From the NCBI GenBank assembly GCA_016703535.1, contig JADJBV010000001.1:4702001-4766000 (forward strand): a stretch of DNA of 64,000 nucleotides, in the 5' to 3' direction. Below, one piece after another: positions 17,346 through 25,364 of this stretch; within the stretch, counting starts at the first letter, position 1, and every line of letters begins with the position of its first letter. The position numbers were made by a program, and so were the translations under genes. Below the pieces are notes generated by a model. It did not search any database, was not told where the DNA came from, and worked only from the letters and a program-made list of their open reading frames with translations. Source of the stretch: Deltaproteobacteria bacterium (lineage in GTDB: Bacteria > Myxococcota > Kuafuiibacteriia > Kuafuiibacteriales > Kuafuiibacteriaceae).

Positions 17346-17889
17346 GAGGCTCCCGCAAGGCGGAGGCGCGCAGCGAGCCCCGCTCGCGAAGAGGGGTGGA
17401 TGGGCTTTGCCCATCCACCCCAAGGCTCCGCAAGCCGAAGGCGCGCAGCGAGCACCGCTCGCGAAGAGGGGTGGATGGGCTTTGCCCATCCGGGACCCCA
17501 AGGCTCCGCAAGCCGAAGGCGCGCAGCGAGCACCGCTCGCGAAGAGGGGTGGATGGGCTTTGCCCATCCGGGACCCCAAGGCTCCGCAAGCCGAAGGCGC
17601 GCAGCGAGCACCGCTCGCGAAGAGGGGTGGATGGGCTTTGCCCATCCGGGACCCCAAGGCTCCGCAAGCCGAAGGCGCGCAGCGAGCACCGCTCGCGAAG
17701 AGGGGTGGATGGGCTTTGCCCATCCGGGACCCCAAGGCTCCGCAAGGCGGAGGCGCGCAGCGAGCCCCGCTCGCGAAGAGGGGTGGATGGGCTTTGCCCA
17801 TCCGGGACCCCAAGGCTCCGCAAGCCGAAGGCGCGCAGCGAGCCCCGCTCGCGAAGAGGGGTGGATGGGCTTTGCCCATCCGGGACCCC
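17346..17889. repeat. Seven-copy 78-bp hairpin-rich tandem repeat array
   Basis: Six 78-bp units begin at 17422, 17500, 17578, 17656, 17734 and 17812, after a first variant unit of about 76 bp at 17346. Each contains the hairpin GGATGGGC-TTT-GCCCATCC and a second stem GCGAGC-N3-GCTCGC. In unit 1 the first hairpin is a perfect 13-bp stem; the later units carry a GGG insertion. Units 1 and 6 share a GGCGGAGG variant, and unit 7 is a hybrid. A further palindrome, GCGGGAG-G-CTCCCGC, starts at 17342 right after the stop codon. The array separates two convergent gene groups. Its length is divisible by 3, so it stays open in several frames on both strands without being a gene. Confidence 0.97.
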
Positions 17890-17893
17890 AGGA

Positions 17894-18268
17894 TCACGGG
17901 GTGAGGGTCAGGGACAGGGGCCAGGCCTCGGACTCGGCGCCGCCCGAGTCGATGACCACCAAGTCCAGGCTGCGGGGCCCGAGGTTGACGGCCCCGCTGA
18001 AGCTCAGGCCGATGATCACCTGAGCCGCGACCTCGCTCGACCCGGGCAACACCACCTCGGTCTCCAGCGGATCTTCGTCGAAGACCGGCAACAGGGTCAT
18101 GCGGGCCGTCGCGGGGTCCAGCTCGGCTTCGTCGTCGGCGATTTGCAGGGTCAAGAAGGACTCCTCCCCGATCCGGAGGTTGGAGCGGGTCAGCTCCACC
18201 GATTCGATCCGAGGGGCCGAGGAACAGCCAGAAAATAGTAGCGTTGCCAGCAAGAATAGACCCCTCAT
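17894..18268 (-). CDS. Small lipoprotein
   Basis: 124 residues with a lipoprotein signal (hydrophobic core, lipobox F-S-G-C at Cys 15). The mature part is a single beta-rich domain of about 100 residues resembling an Ig-like fold (P-R-I-E-S-V-E-L-T-R-S-N-L-R-I-G-E-E-S). No named family. Its ATG overlaps the stop of the DUF2330 gene (ATGA), so the two are coupled. It is the last gene of the minus-strand arm before the repeat array. Confidence 0.78.
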   Translation of the reverse strand: MRGLFLLATLLFSGCSSAPRIESVELTRSNLRIGEESFLTLQIADDEAELDPATARMTLLPVFDEDPLETEVVLPGSSEVAAQVIIGLSFSGAVNLGPRSLDLVVIDSGGAESEAWPLSLTLTP

Positions 18269-19404
18269 TGTTGTTTCCTTCGCAAAGATGGGAGCACAAA
18301 AAAGAGGAGCCACAGGGTCGCGCTGACCCATGACAGGCCGGCGCTGCGGACGCCGCTGACGATGACGTTGGAGACCTCGGGCAGGCGGTGATCGACCTGA
18401 AAATCGGGATCTACCGTCATCTCCTCGGGGTCCAAGAAGCTCCGGAGGCGGGTCACGTAGGCGTTGCGGTCCAGCAGGTCGGTCAGCTCGGGGTCACCTT
18501 GGCCGCTCAGTCGGTGGTTGGGTTGGGCGAACTCGACGATGAAGCCGTCACCGCCGGCGTCGATCGCCCCCGGGAGGGCACTTTCGTATTGGGCGGTGGT
18601 CTCGAGGCCGGCGAGCTCCACTTCGACCGTCGGCACGTTGACCGGAGCCGCGGGCCCCGCGCCAAAAACCCAGACCACCACCTCCATGTTGGGGACCGCG
18701 GCGATGCTGGTCAGCCGCAGGGGCAACACACAACCCTGTTCACTTTGGTAACGCAGGCGCACCGGCTCGATGGCGCTGGCGGTCGCCTCGGGGCGGAGCT
18801 TCAGGGCCAAGAGCTTCATGCCTTGGTCGAGGTAACTTTGGACGATCGGATCGGCCCCGGGCTGGACCCGATAGCCGTTGAGGGCGAGCCAGGTGTTGAG
18901 GTCGCTGGCCCGTTCGGCCGAGATGGTCACGTGTTCGTAGGGGCCCACCTGTTCGGCTTGCCAGATGGTGACCTCGGGTCGAGGCACGCTCCTCAGGTTC
19001 AGCTTTGGCGGACCCGTGTCGACGATGGGTCCGGAGGCCCGGCCTCCACCGCTGAAGTCTCCACAACCCGCCGGCGCATCGAGGGCGGCGATGGCCGCGT
19101 TGTTGGTGGGGCTGACCACCACCGGGCGGGTCTGGGACTCGAGGGCATCGAACATCCGATCGCCAACGCCGACCGTGACTTCGGGGGTGCTGGGCACCGG
19201 GACGATCCAAGCGAAGTCCCGATCGTTGCCCGAGTAGAAGATCTGCACGTAGGCGGTGGTCTGATCCCCGAGGACCTCGAAGACCACCCGCTCCCGAGCT
19301 TGAAGAACGGGCGTGGCAGAGCAAAAGAACCCACCGCAAGCCCAAGCAGCGGGCGCGACGAGGAGCGCGGGGAGGATGACCCCCGGGAGCAACTTCAACT
19401 TCAT
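18265..19404 (-). CDS. DUF2330-type exported protein with C-terminal membrane anchor
   Basis: 379 residues. The signal peptide is followed directly by A-C-G-G-F-F-C, the hallmark of the DUF2330 family. A domain rich in F-A-W-I-V-P-V-P and aromatic strands follows. The C-terminus has one hydrophobic helix and a basic tail (R-R-K), like a sorting or anchoring tail in Myxococcota. DUF2330 proteins are exported and of unknown function. The ATG at 19404 opens the signal peptide. The gene lies 62 nt after the cassette 2 caspase on the same strand and may belong to the same operon. Confidence 0.87.
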   Translation of the reverse strand: MKLKLLPGVILPALLVAPAAWACGGFFCSATPVLQARERVVFEVLGDQTTAYVQIFYSGNDRDFAWIVPVPSTPEVTVGVGDRMFDALESQTRPVVVSPTNNAAIAALDAPAGCGDFSGGGRASGPIVDTGPPKLNLRSVPRPEVTIWQAEQVGPYEHVTISAERASDLNTWLALNGYRVQPGADPIVQSYLDQGMKLLALKLRPEATASAIEPVRLRYQSEQGCVLPLRLTSIAAVPNMEVVVWVFGAGPAAPVNVPTVEVELAGLETTAQYESALPGAIDAGGDGFIVEFAQPNHRLSGQGDPELTDLLDRNAYVTRLRSFLDPEEMTVDPDFQVDHRLPEVSNVIVSGVRSAGLSWVSATLWLLFFVLPSLRRKQQ

Positions 19405-19466
19405 GGAGGGCCGTACAAGGGGCGCGGCGAGGTTGGCGATCGCCTGCGACTTTTGTGGCCCGTGGC

Positions 19467-20915
19467 TCAGTCGAGGAAGTCCCAGGTCAACAGGCCGGCC
19501 GAGACCAAAGCCAAGGCCGCCGCCGAGATCCCGAGGCCCAGGGCCCAACCTTGGGCGGTCTCCATGTCACCCGCCGCTTGATCCCGCGGGTCCTGGTCTT
19601 GGGCCGAGCGATAACGTTCGTAGGCTTCATCGGCCCGGGTCCCTTGCCACACCGTACCGCCGCCGAGGGCCACGGCCACCCCGGCCGCCGACAAGCCCAA
19701 GATCAAGGGCACCGAAGGTCCAGGCGCCACCTCCGGCTTGGCCTCCTCCAGGCTCCGCTGGGCCCGAAAGCCCGCCACGAAGTCGGGTCCGTAGGCGACC
19801 TCAAAGGCTCCCGGCGGTTCGTCTTCGCCACGCCACAAGCGGGCCAAGGTCCGGGCCGTGAAGGGGCCAACCAATCGAGTGACCCCGGTCGGGCCCTCGA
19901 CCCGGGCCAGGGCGCCCCCGGCTTGGGTGTAGAGGCCGTAGTTCCCGCGAGGCACCAGGCTGAGCCGCAAGGTTAGGCCCGGCGCGGCGTGAAAGTCGGC
20001 GTAGCGCACGCCCCGATCGTCCTCGAGGAAACACGGCTCTGCCGGGGCGTTCAACAACTCCAGGATCGGCAACTTCAGATCGGGTCGCCAAAATTCGGAG
20101 GCCACCTCGATCGCCGGCGCCTTGACGAAGATCTTGGGGCGGCCCTTGGGCTCGGGGATCTTGAGGTGAGCCGCCGCCAAAAACGCCTCCAGCTCCAGGT
20201 AGTCGATGGCCCCATTGCCGTCGGCGTCGGCGGCGCCGACCAAAGCGCTGCGGACCCCGTGAGAAAAGACGCCGGCTTGGTAGCGGGACCACTCGGGGGT
20301 GTTGCCGGCGCCCCGGGTGGCCAAGACCACCCCCAACCGCGGATCTTGGGCCAAGGTGTTGGTGTCCACAAAACGTTCGAAGGCCTGCTCGAAGTCGATC
20401 GCCGCGGCCTCGGGGCCCCGCTCGTGCACCAAGTGGTAGGCGTTGCAGGCGTCGACCACCAAGTGGATCCGGTCGAAGCCCCGGGCCTCGCCGAGCCGAT
20501 CGCCCAAGGTCCGTCGCCCCAGGCTGCCGCCCAAAAGCCGGACCTCACCCTCCCCTCCTGGCGCCCGACCATGCCCCACGTAGATCAAATAAAGTTCGGT
20601 CCGTTGGCCTTGGGCCCGGGCCGCCAACGCTGCCTGTTCGAGGGTCAGGAGGGACTCACTCCAGGTGGCCAAATTCGGGGGCCGGGCGGCTTGGGCGACC
20701 GCGGGGTAAAGGGCCTGGCTGTCGGCGTCGAGCACCGTCAAGACCCGGACCTGGTCCAAGCTGGGCGACAACAACTCGTAGTACCGAGCCGCGTCGTCGT
20801 CGGCGTAATGCAAGGTAGCTTGCGAATCTTCGAAGGCCTCGTTGACTCCCACGATCAGCGCCGAGCGGTGCACCGGCGCCGCGATCAGGCCCAGGAGCAA
20901 GGCCACCCCGATCAC
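19467..20915 (-). CDS. Exported caspase-family (C14) protease with EF-hand loop and C-terminal membrane segments (cassette 2)
   Basis: 482 residues. A signal or anchor (about 1-13) precedes a caspase domain with Y-V-G-H-G (His 115) and V-V-D-A-C-N-A-Y (Cys 157). A canonical EF-hand loop D-A-D-G-N-G-A-I-D-Y-L-E is at 230-241. A beta domain follows, and two hydrophobic helices near the C-terminus (about 402-425 and 455-478) probably anchor the protein. It differs from the cassette 1 caspase, which ends in a strand-rich domain. The GTG start overlaps the anti-sigma stop by 4 nt, so I chose it over earlier in-frame codons that lie inside the anti-sigma gene. Confidence 0.88.
   Translation of the reverse strand: MIGVALLLGLIAAPVHRSALIVGVNEAFEDSQATLHYADDDAARYYELLSPSLDQVRVLTVLDADSQALYPAVAQAARPPNLATWSESLLTLEQAALAARAQGQRTELYLIYVGHGRAPGGEGEVRLLGGSLGRRTLGDRLGEARGFDRIHLVVDACNAYHLVHERGPEAAAIDFEQAFERFVDTNTLAQDPRLGVVLATRGAGNTPEWSRYQAGVFSHGVRSALVGAADADGNGAIDYLELEAFLAAAHLKIPEPKGRPKIFVKAPAIEVASEFWRPDLKLPILELLNAPAEPCFLEDDRGVRYADFHAAPGLTLRLSLVPRGNYGLYTQAGGALARVEGPTGVTRLVGPFTARTLARLWRGEDEPPGAFEVAYGPDFVAGFRAQRSLEEAKPEVAPGPSVPLILGLSAAGVAVALGGGTVWQGTRADEAYERYRSAQDQDPRDQAAGDMETAQGWALGLGISAAALALVSAGLLTWDFLD
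20810..20823. repeat. Dispersed palindrome GCAAG-N4-CTTGC (within cassette 2 caspase)
   Basis: Exact copy, centre GTAG. Confidence 0.85.
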
Positions 20916-21697
20916 GGGGTGCGCTCCACCTGGAGCAACCGCCGCTCCACCACCAGGGCCGACAGGCGCTCCTTGGCCACCAAAACCTCGGGGCGATCGG
21001 CCAAACCTCGGGACAAAAGCGCTGGATCCAAGGGCGCCGAAGCCGCCACCAGGTAGAGCCACACCGCACCGTTGGGGAGCTCCGGGACCACCACGACCCC
21101 ACCGACGGTGGTCGGGGCGTCGACGTGATCCAGCCCAGGCAAAGTGATCACCACCGGCGGGCCCTCCCCCACGAACACCGCGGCCATGCCGGGCAAGGCG
21201 ACCGGCGTCGGCGCGGCGACCCGCAACTTGAGGGGTGATCCGGGTTGCAAGGTAGCTTGCGTTTCCAGGGCGACCACCCCACCCGCCCGGTCGGCGGTGA
21301 ACACCGCGAAGTTCGCCGGGGCTACCTCGGCGCCTCGATCTTGGAGGAACTCGCGAGGTGGCGGCAGGAACACCAAGAGCACCGCCGCCACCGCCAGCGC
21401 TCCCACCCACGCCAAGGGCCAGGCCCAGGCACGTCGGCGGGGAGGCTCCGGTTGGTAGAGGCCGAGATCGGCGGCGATCCGCTCCAGCTCGAAGGGACTG
21501 GGCAACTCTTGGGCGCCGTCGACGCCGTGGGCCGCGATCCGCTCGGCCCGCTGGAGGCGGCGATACCGTTCTTGGCAGGCGCCGCAGGTGGTGAGGTGGC
21601 CCTCGAGGCGATGCCGCTCGGCCTCGTTGAGCGGGCGCAGGAAGCGGAGTTCGATCAGCCGGGCCGCGCTGCCGCCGACGCAGGTGGTGGTGGTCAT
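20912..21697 (-). CDS. Zinc-binding, membrane-anchored anti-sigma factor (cassette 2)
   Basis: 261 residues. Zinc anti-sigma signature H34-x3-C38-x2-C41 in the cytoplasmic part, one membrane segment (about 93-111), then a periplasmic beta-rich domain of about 130 residues. It has the same plan as the cassette 1 anti-sigma but low direct similarity. It should sequester the sigma factor coded just upstream. Its ATG overlaps the sigma stop (ATGA) and its stop overlaps the caspase GTG. One GCAAG-N4-CTTGC palindrome lies within the gene. Confidence 0.85.
   Translation of the reverse strand: MTTTTCVGGSAARLIELRFLRPLNEAERHRLEGHLTTCGACQERYRRLQRAERIAAHGVDGAQELPSPFELERIAADLGLYQPEPPRRRAWAWPLAWVGALAVAAVLLVFLPPPREFLQDRGAEVAPANFAVFTADRAGGVVALETQATLQPGSPLKLRVAAPTPVALPGMAAVFVGEGPPVVITLPGLDHVDAPTTVGGVVVVPELPNGAVWLYLVAASAPLDPALLSRGLADRPEVLVAKERLSALVVERRLLQVERTP
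21247..21260. repeat. Dispersed palindrome GCAAG-N4-CTTGC (within cassette 2 anti-sigma)
   Basis: Exact copy, centre GTAG, identical to the copy at 20810. Confidence 0.85.
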
Positions 21698-22401
21698 GAG
21701 GGCCCTCCAAGCAACAAGAGCAAGACGCCGCTGAGTGCGGCGCTGGTCGCCTTCCCGGGCCGATAGTGATCCAGGTAGCCCGCAGCCTGCATGTGCCGAA
21801 GGAAACGTTCCTTGAGCCGCGCCTCGGTGGTGCGCACCTGAGAGCGGGTCAAAGACAAGGCCTCGGCGGCCTTCTCCGAGGCCAGACCTTCTTCGAAGCG
21901 GGCCCGAAAAACACCGGCCTCTCGCGGGTCCAAGGTGGCGCGGAAGTTGGCCACCAATCGAGCGACCTCTTCGGCCTCCAGCCGATCCGCGGCGTCGGGG
22001 GGCACCGGCGGGAGCTCCTCGACCTCTTCGTGGGCCGGCTCCAGCACCACCGGGCCCCCTTGGCGAAAGCGAAAGAGGATCGGCTGTTTGCTCTTGAGGT
22101 CGTTGATCACCAAGTTGCGGGCGATGCGCAGAAGATAAGGCTGATAGGGATCGAGGCCGTTGTAGGCCAAGCGCGCTTTTTCTTCGAAGGCCCGGCGAAA
22201 GACCTCTTGCAGCGCCGCCTCGATCTCGTAGCCGCCCCGAAAGCCGCGGAAGCTGCAGAGTTGGCCTTGGGAGTCGAAGGTGAAGCCCCGGGTCAAGAAG
22301 CGGCTGACGATGGGCGCGTAGTGCCGATACACCTCGAGCAACGCCGCCTTGTCGCCCCGGCGAAAGCCGTCGAGCAGGCTGCGGCGCTCGAGCAAGATCA
22401 C
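21694..22401 (-). CDS. ECF-like RNA polymerase sigma factor (cassette 2)
   Basis: 235 residues. Region 2 is divergent but readable (L-L-E-V-Y-R-H-Y-A-P-I-V, with E-A-A-L-Q-E-V-F-R-R-A-F and Y-L-L-R-I-A-R-N-L-V-I-N-D-L). Region 4 has A-L-S-L-T-R-S-Q-V-R-T-T-E-A-R-L-K-E-R as its HTH. It is longer than usual because of an insertion in region 2 and a hydrophobic C-terminal tail (G-V-L-L-L-L-L) that may touch the membrane. The GTG at 22401 overlaps the stop of the upstream MYXO-CTERM gene and was chosen over earlier codons inside that gene. It belongs with the anti-sigma and caspase downstream. Confidence 0.85.
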   Translation of the reverse strand: MILLERRSLLDGFRRGDKAALLEVYRHYAPIVSRFLTRGFTFDSQGQLCSFRGFRGGYEIEAALQEVFRRAFEEKARLAYNGLDPYQPYLLRIARNLVINDLKSKQPILFRFRQGGPVVLEPAHEEVEELPPVPPDAADRLEAEEVARLVANFRATLDPREAGVFRARFEEGLASEKAAEALSLTRSQVRTTEARLKERFLRHMQAAGYLDHYRPGKATSAALSGVLLLLLGGPS

Positions 22402-23723
22402 CGGCGCCTCCGCAAGAAGACCACCAGGGCCAAGCCCCACCAAAAGCCTCCCCCACTGCCTTCAACTCCTTGGCAACCGGCGGTGGTGCCGAGGGCGCTG
22501 GCCGCCCCGGCGTCTCGGCCCGGGCCCGCGTCTGGGCCTCCGCCCGCGTCAGGCCTTGGGCCCCCGTCGGGCCGGACACCGCCATCTGGGATCTCCAACT
22601 TGAGCTCCAAGGTCCCTTGGGTCCGGGCGGTCAGCCCTCGGCCGTCGGTCAACTGCACCGCCACCTGGTAGACGCCAACAGCAGCGGGCAACGGCCCAAG
22701 TTCGGTGTCGAGGCGATCGATGGGTTCGGTGGAGATCACGCCCCCTTGGTTGCTGAGCACCACCTCGCCGACAAAAGGCGGCACGCCTCCTCCGTTGGTC
22801 AACTCGAGGCGCCAGGCGCTCGACACCTGGGCCACCATCGGCGTGAGCGGCGCCAAGAAGAACAAGTTCTTCGAGCCATCGCTCGGTCGAGTGCAGGTGA
22901 ACACGCTGGCCCGGGCCACTCTCCCCATCGGATCGACCGCCTCGACGTAGCGGCGATCCAAAAAGGTCGGCGCCGGCGCGGCAGGCGTGCAGCCATCGAG
23001 GGTGAAGTTGTTGGTGCGGGCCGACAAGGAGAGGCCCAAGGGGTGGGCGGCTTGGCTGCACACCTCGAGGCGTTCACTCGCCGGGGGACAAAAATCAGGC
23101 GCTCCCAAGTGGAGGCGGGGTGCGTCTGGATCGCCGCAAAAAACGCGCTGGGCCAAGGCGTAGACCCCGCCGTTGTCGTAGGCCAACAGATCGGCCACGT
23201 GACAGCTGTCGTCGTCCGGCACGGTCACCACCAAACCGTCCCCCTGGCGTTCGCCGTCGATCCAAAGTTCGGTGGACAACAAGGCCCCCGAGCCGGTCAC
23301 CACCTGTCCGCTCACGCGAAAATCGCCGTTGGTCCGAGTGATGGAGAGCGTGGCCTGGGGCGGGACCCCACCGAGGTCTCGCCGGGCGCAGGCTTGCCCA
23401 TCACCTTCGTGGACCTCACCGCTCAAGGTGGTGACCTCCAAGCTGATGTTTCGACAGGCGCCGGTCGGGATCGCCAGGGGACAACTCGGGCCCGCACAAA
23501 AGGGCACGGTGCCGAGGCCGGTCCATTGGTAGTCGAGGATCGGATCGGGGGCGACCACCGAAGCAGTCAAGGTCAACCGAGCTGGCGCGGCGGTTGCGGT
23601 CGGCGCGACCACGATCGAGACCTCGACCTGCCCGAAGGCGGGCGAAGCCAAGTAGACGATCAAGCCGGGCACCATCCACAAGGGCGTACAAGCGACCGGA
23701 CACCGTTGGCGATGGGCGCTCAA
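22398..23723 (-). CDS. Exported protein with MYXO-CTERM-like sorting tail
   Basis: 441 residues: signal peptide (about 1-31), a beta-rich extracellular region with several Cys, then a Pro/Asp/Gly-rich linker. The C-terminal tail has the C, hydrophobic helix (F-W-W-G-L-A-L-V-V-F-L) and R-R-R-R order of MYXO-CTERM surface-sorting signals. It should be cut by a rhombosortase-type enzyme and displayed on the cell surface. The TTG at 23723 overlaps the stop of the upstream gene; an ATG at 23675 is a possible alternative start within the signal. It is directly coupled to the sigma gene of cassette 2. Confidence 0.78.
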   Translation of the reverse strand: MSAHRQRCPVACTPLWMVPGLIVYLASPAFGQVEVSIVVAPTATAAPARLTLTASVVAPDPILDYQWTGLGTVPFCAGPSCPLAIPTGACRNISLEVTTLSGEVHEGDGQACARRDLGGVPPQATLSITRTNGDFRVSGQVVTGSGALLSTELWIDGERQGDGLVVTVPDDDSCHVADLLAYDNGGVYALAQRVFCGDPDAPRLHLGAPDFCPPASERLEVCSQAAHPLGLSLSARTNNFTLDGCTPAAPAPTFLDRRYVEAVDPMGRVARASVFTCTRPSDGSKNLFFLAPLTPMVAQVSSAWRLELTNGGGVPPFVGEVVLSNQGGVISTEPIDRLDTELGPLPAAVGVYQVAVQLTDGRGLTARTQGTLELKLEIPDGGVRPDGGPRPDAGGGPDAGPGRDAGAASALGTTAGCQGVEGSGGGFWWGLALVVFLRRRR

Positions 23724-25315
23724 AATCCCTCCTCGGCCCGGAGGCGTTCGATTCGGCCGGTGGCGGTGCCGACGATCAGCTCGAGGCCGGGGGTGTCCAG
23801 GACCGCCGCTCCGAGGGCCAATTCTTCGAGTCTACTCAATATCTTAGCCTCACCCTCGGCCGGCACCACCACCACCAAGCCGCTCCGCAGGCCCACCACC
23901 ACCGCTCCATCCGGCGCCGGGGTGGGGGCACCCAAGATCGGGACGGCAAAGGCCACCGTCCGCGGGGGATCAACGCCGTTCCAGAAGTGGAGGTTCCGCT
24001 GAGAGGCGACGACCAGCTGGCCCTCGTGGACCACCGCCGGGAGGACCACCGTGCCCGCCAGCTCCAGGGCGTCGCCGCTCCGTTCGCCCGAGTTGTTGAA
24101 GCGGAGCACCTTCCCGTTTTGATAGATGGCGACCACTCCGTCGCCGAAACGCAGCGGAGGGATCACCACCGGCGCGTCCGCTCGGGCGTTGGCCAACACC
24201 CGACCTTCGAGGTCGAGGAAGGTGAGCTCGCCGCGAAAGTCGGCGGCGATGATGCCTTGGGCATCGACGTTGGGGGTGGTGGCGACGGTGCCTCCCAGGT
24301 CCGCCAAGACCTGGTGCAGGCCTGCGTTGGCCTCGACCCGCCAAATCTCCGAACCGACGCCGAGATAAAAGTGTTCACCGAAGGCGGCGACGCCGGTGGA
24401 GCGGGCACCGAGGGGGGTGGACCACCGGACCCGGCGCTCCACGAGATCGACGCCGTGCAGCACTTGTTCTTCGTCGACCACCGCCAACACCTCTCCACTT
24501 TGGGCGATGGTCTTCGACAAACGACCGGACAAAGGGATGGTGCTGCCGGTGCCGTTGGCCACTTCGACCAGGTGCAGCCCGCCGTCTTCACCGCTGAAGA
24601 CGACCAGACCTTGCTCCGGCACCAAAAGCGGCGGGACGTTCAACAGGCGGGGCCGGCCCGCGGCCCACACCTGGCGATGAACCTGGACGTCGAGGCGTTC
24701 GACCGAACAGAGGGTGAGGTCCCAACAGGCCCTCAGCTCGATCGGCAAGATCGCCGGCAATAGCGGACCGGCCCGCAAGGGATCGAGGGTCAAGGTCAAG
24801 CGACCGGCGGAGAAGGAGGCGACCGGCTCGGGTTCACCGGCGACCGTCACCGAAAGCTCGATCGGCCGTGGGTCACCCAAGACCTCTTCGATCTCCAAGA
24901 CGATTGGCCCGGCCCAGGTCGGGTGTCGACGGGGCCCGACCCCTCCGGCGACGGCCACCCTGGGCAACCCAGAGGCCGCAAAGTTGAGGGCCAACTCGAC
25001 CTCCCGATCGAGCTCGATCTCGATTTGCAAGCCAACTTGCCGAGCCAGGAGCTGCTCACCGGCGTACAGCGAAACCTCGACCTGGGCGGGCCCCACGGGG
25101 ACCGCGGTGAACACCGGCCGGCGCCCCGGGCCCCGCATCTCGAGGTCACGCTCGAAGCTCCGACCACTGGTTTGGAGCACCACCAAAACCCGATCGGTCC
25201 CGGCCGGCAACTCGTCGAGGCGCAAGACCAAAGCGCCGTCTTGGCGATCGAGGGGCCCACCACAACTCAACAGAGCCGCCCACAAGGGGACCCAAAGAGA
25301 CCTGGCGGCCGTCAC
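23720..25315 (-). CDS. Lipoprotein with PQQ-like beta-propeller
   Basis: 531 residues. A signal ending in L-L-S-C-G marks a lipoprotein. Residues about 20-230 form a beta-rich domain. From about 240 on, repeats such as G-V-D-L-V-E-R-R-V-R-W-S-T-P-L-G and G-E-L-T-F-L-D-L-E-G-R-V-L-A resemble PQQ-type propeller blades (as in BamB). It probably scaffolds or senses something at the envelope. It is the first gene of the overlapping set leading to cassette 2. The GTG at 25315 is the likely start. A GCAAG-N4-CTTGC palindrome lies inside. Confidence 0.75.
   Translation of the reverse strand: MTAARSLWVPLWAALLSCGGPLDRQDGALVLRLDELPAGTDRVLVVLQTSGRSFERDLEMRGPGRRPVFTAVPVGPAQVEVSLYAGEQLLARQVGLQIEIELDREVELALNFAASGLPRVAVAGGVGPRRHPTWAGPIVLEIEEVLGDPRPIELSVTVAGEPEPVASFSAGRLTLTLDPLRAGPLLPAILPIELRACWDLTLCSVERLDVQVHRQVWAAGRPRLLNVPPLLVPEQGLVVFSGEDGGLHLVEVANGTGSTIPLSGRLSKTIAQSGEVLAVVDEEQVLHGVDLVERRVRWSTPLGARSTGVAAFGEHFYLGVGSEIWRVEANAGLHQVLADLGGTVATTPNVDAQGIIAADFRGELTFLDLEGRVLANARADAPVVIPPLRFGDGVVAIYQNGKVLRFNNSGERSGDALELAGTVVLPAVVHEGQLVVASQRNLHFWNGVDPPRTVAFAVPILGAPTPAPDGAVVVGLRSGLVVVVPAEGEAKILSRLEELALGAAVLDTPGLELIVGTATGRIERLRAEEGF
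25027..25040. repeat. Dispersed palindrome GCAAG-N4-CTTGC (within propeller lipoprotein gene)
   Basis: Exact copy, centre CCAA. Confidence 0.85.
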
Positions 25316-25364
25316 CCTTCTTGTTTACCACCAAGGTCGCCCCTCGGGCGCCCCTTGGGGAAGC

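Noticed and set aside
17346..17889. CRISPR array
   Set aside because: The repeats are directly adjacent with no unique spacers, and no cas genes are near.
16179..18299. A 706-codon open frame on the minus strand
   Set aside because: It is antisense to the Cys-rich lipoprotein and passes through the 78-bp repeats, which have no stops because the unit is a multiple of 3. The protein is low-complexity and has no domain.
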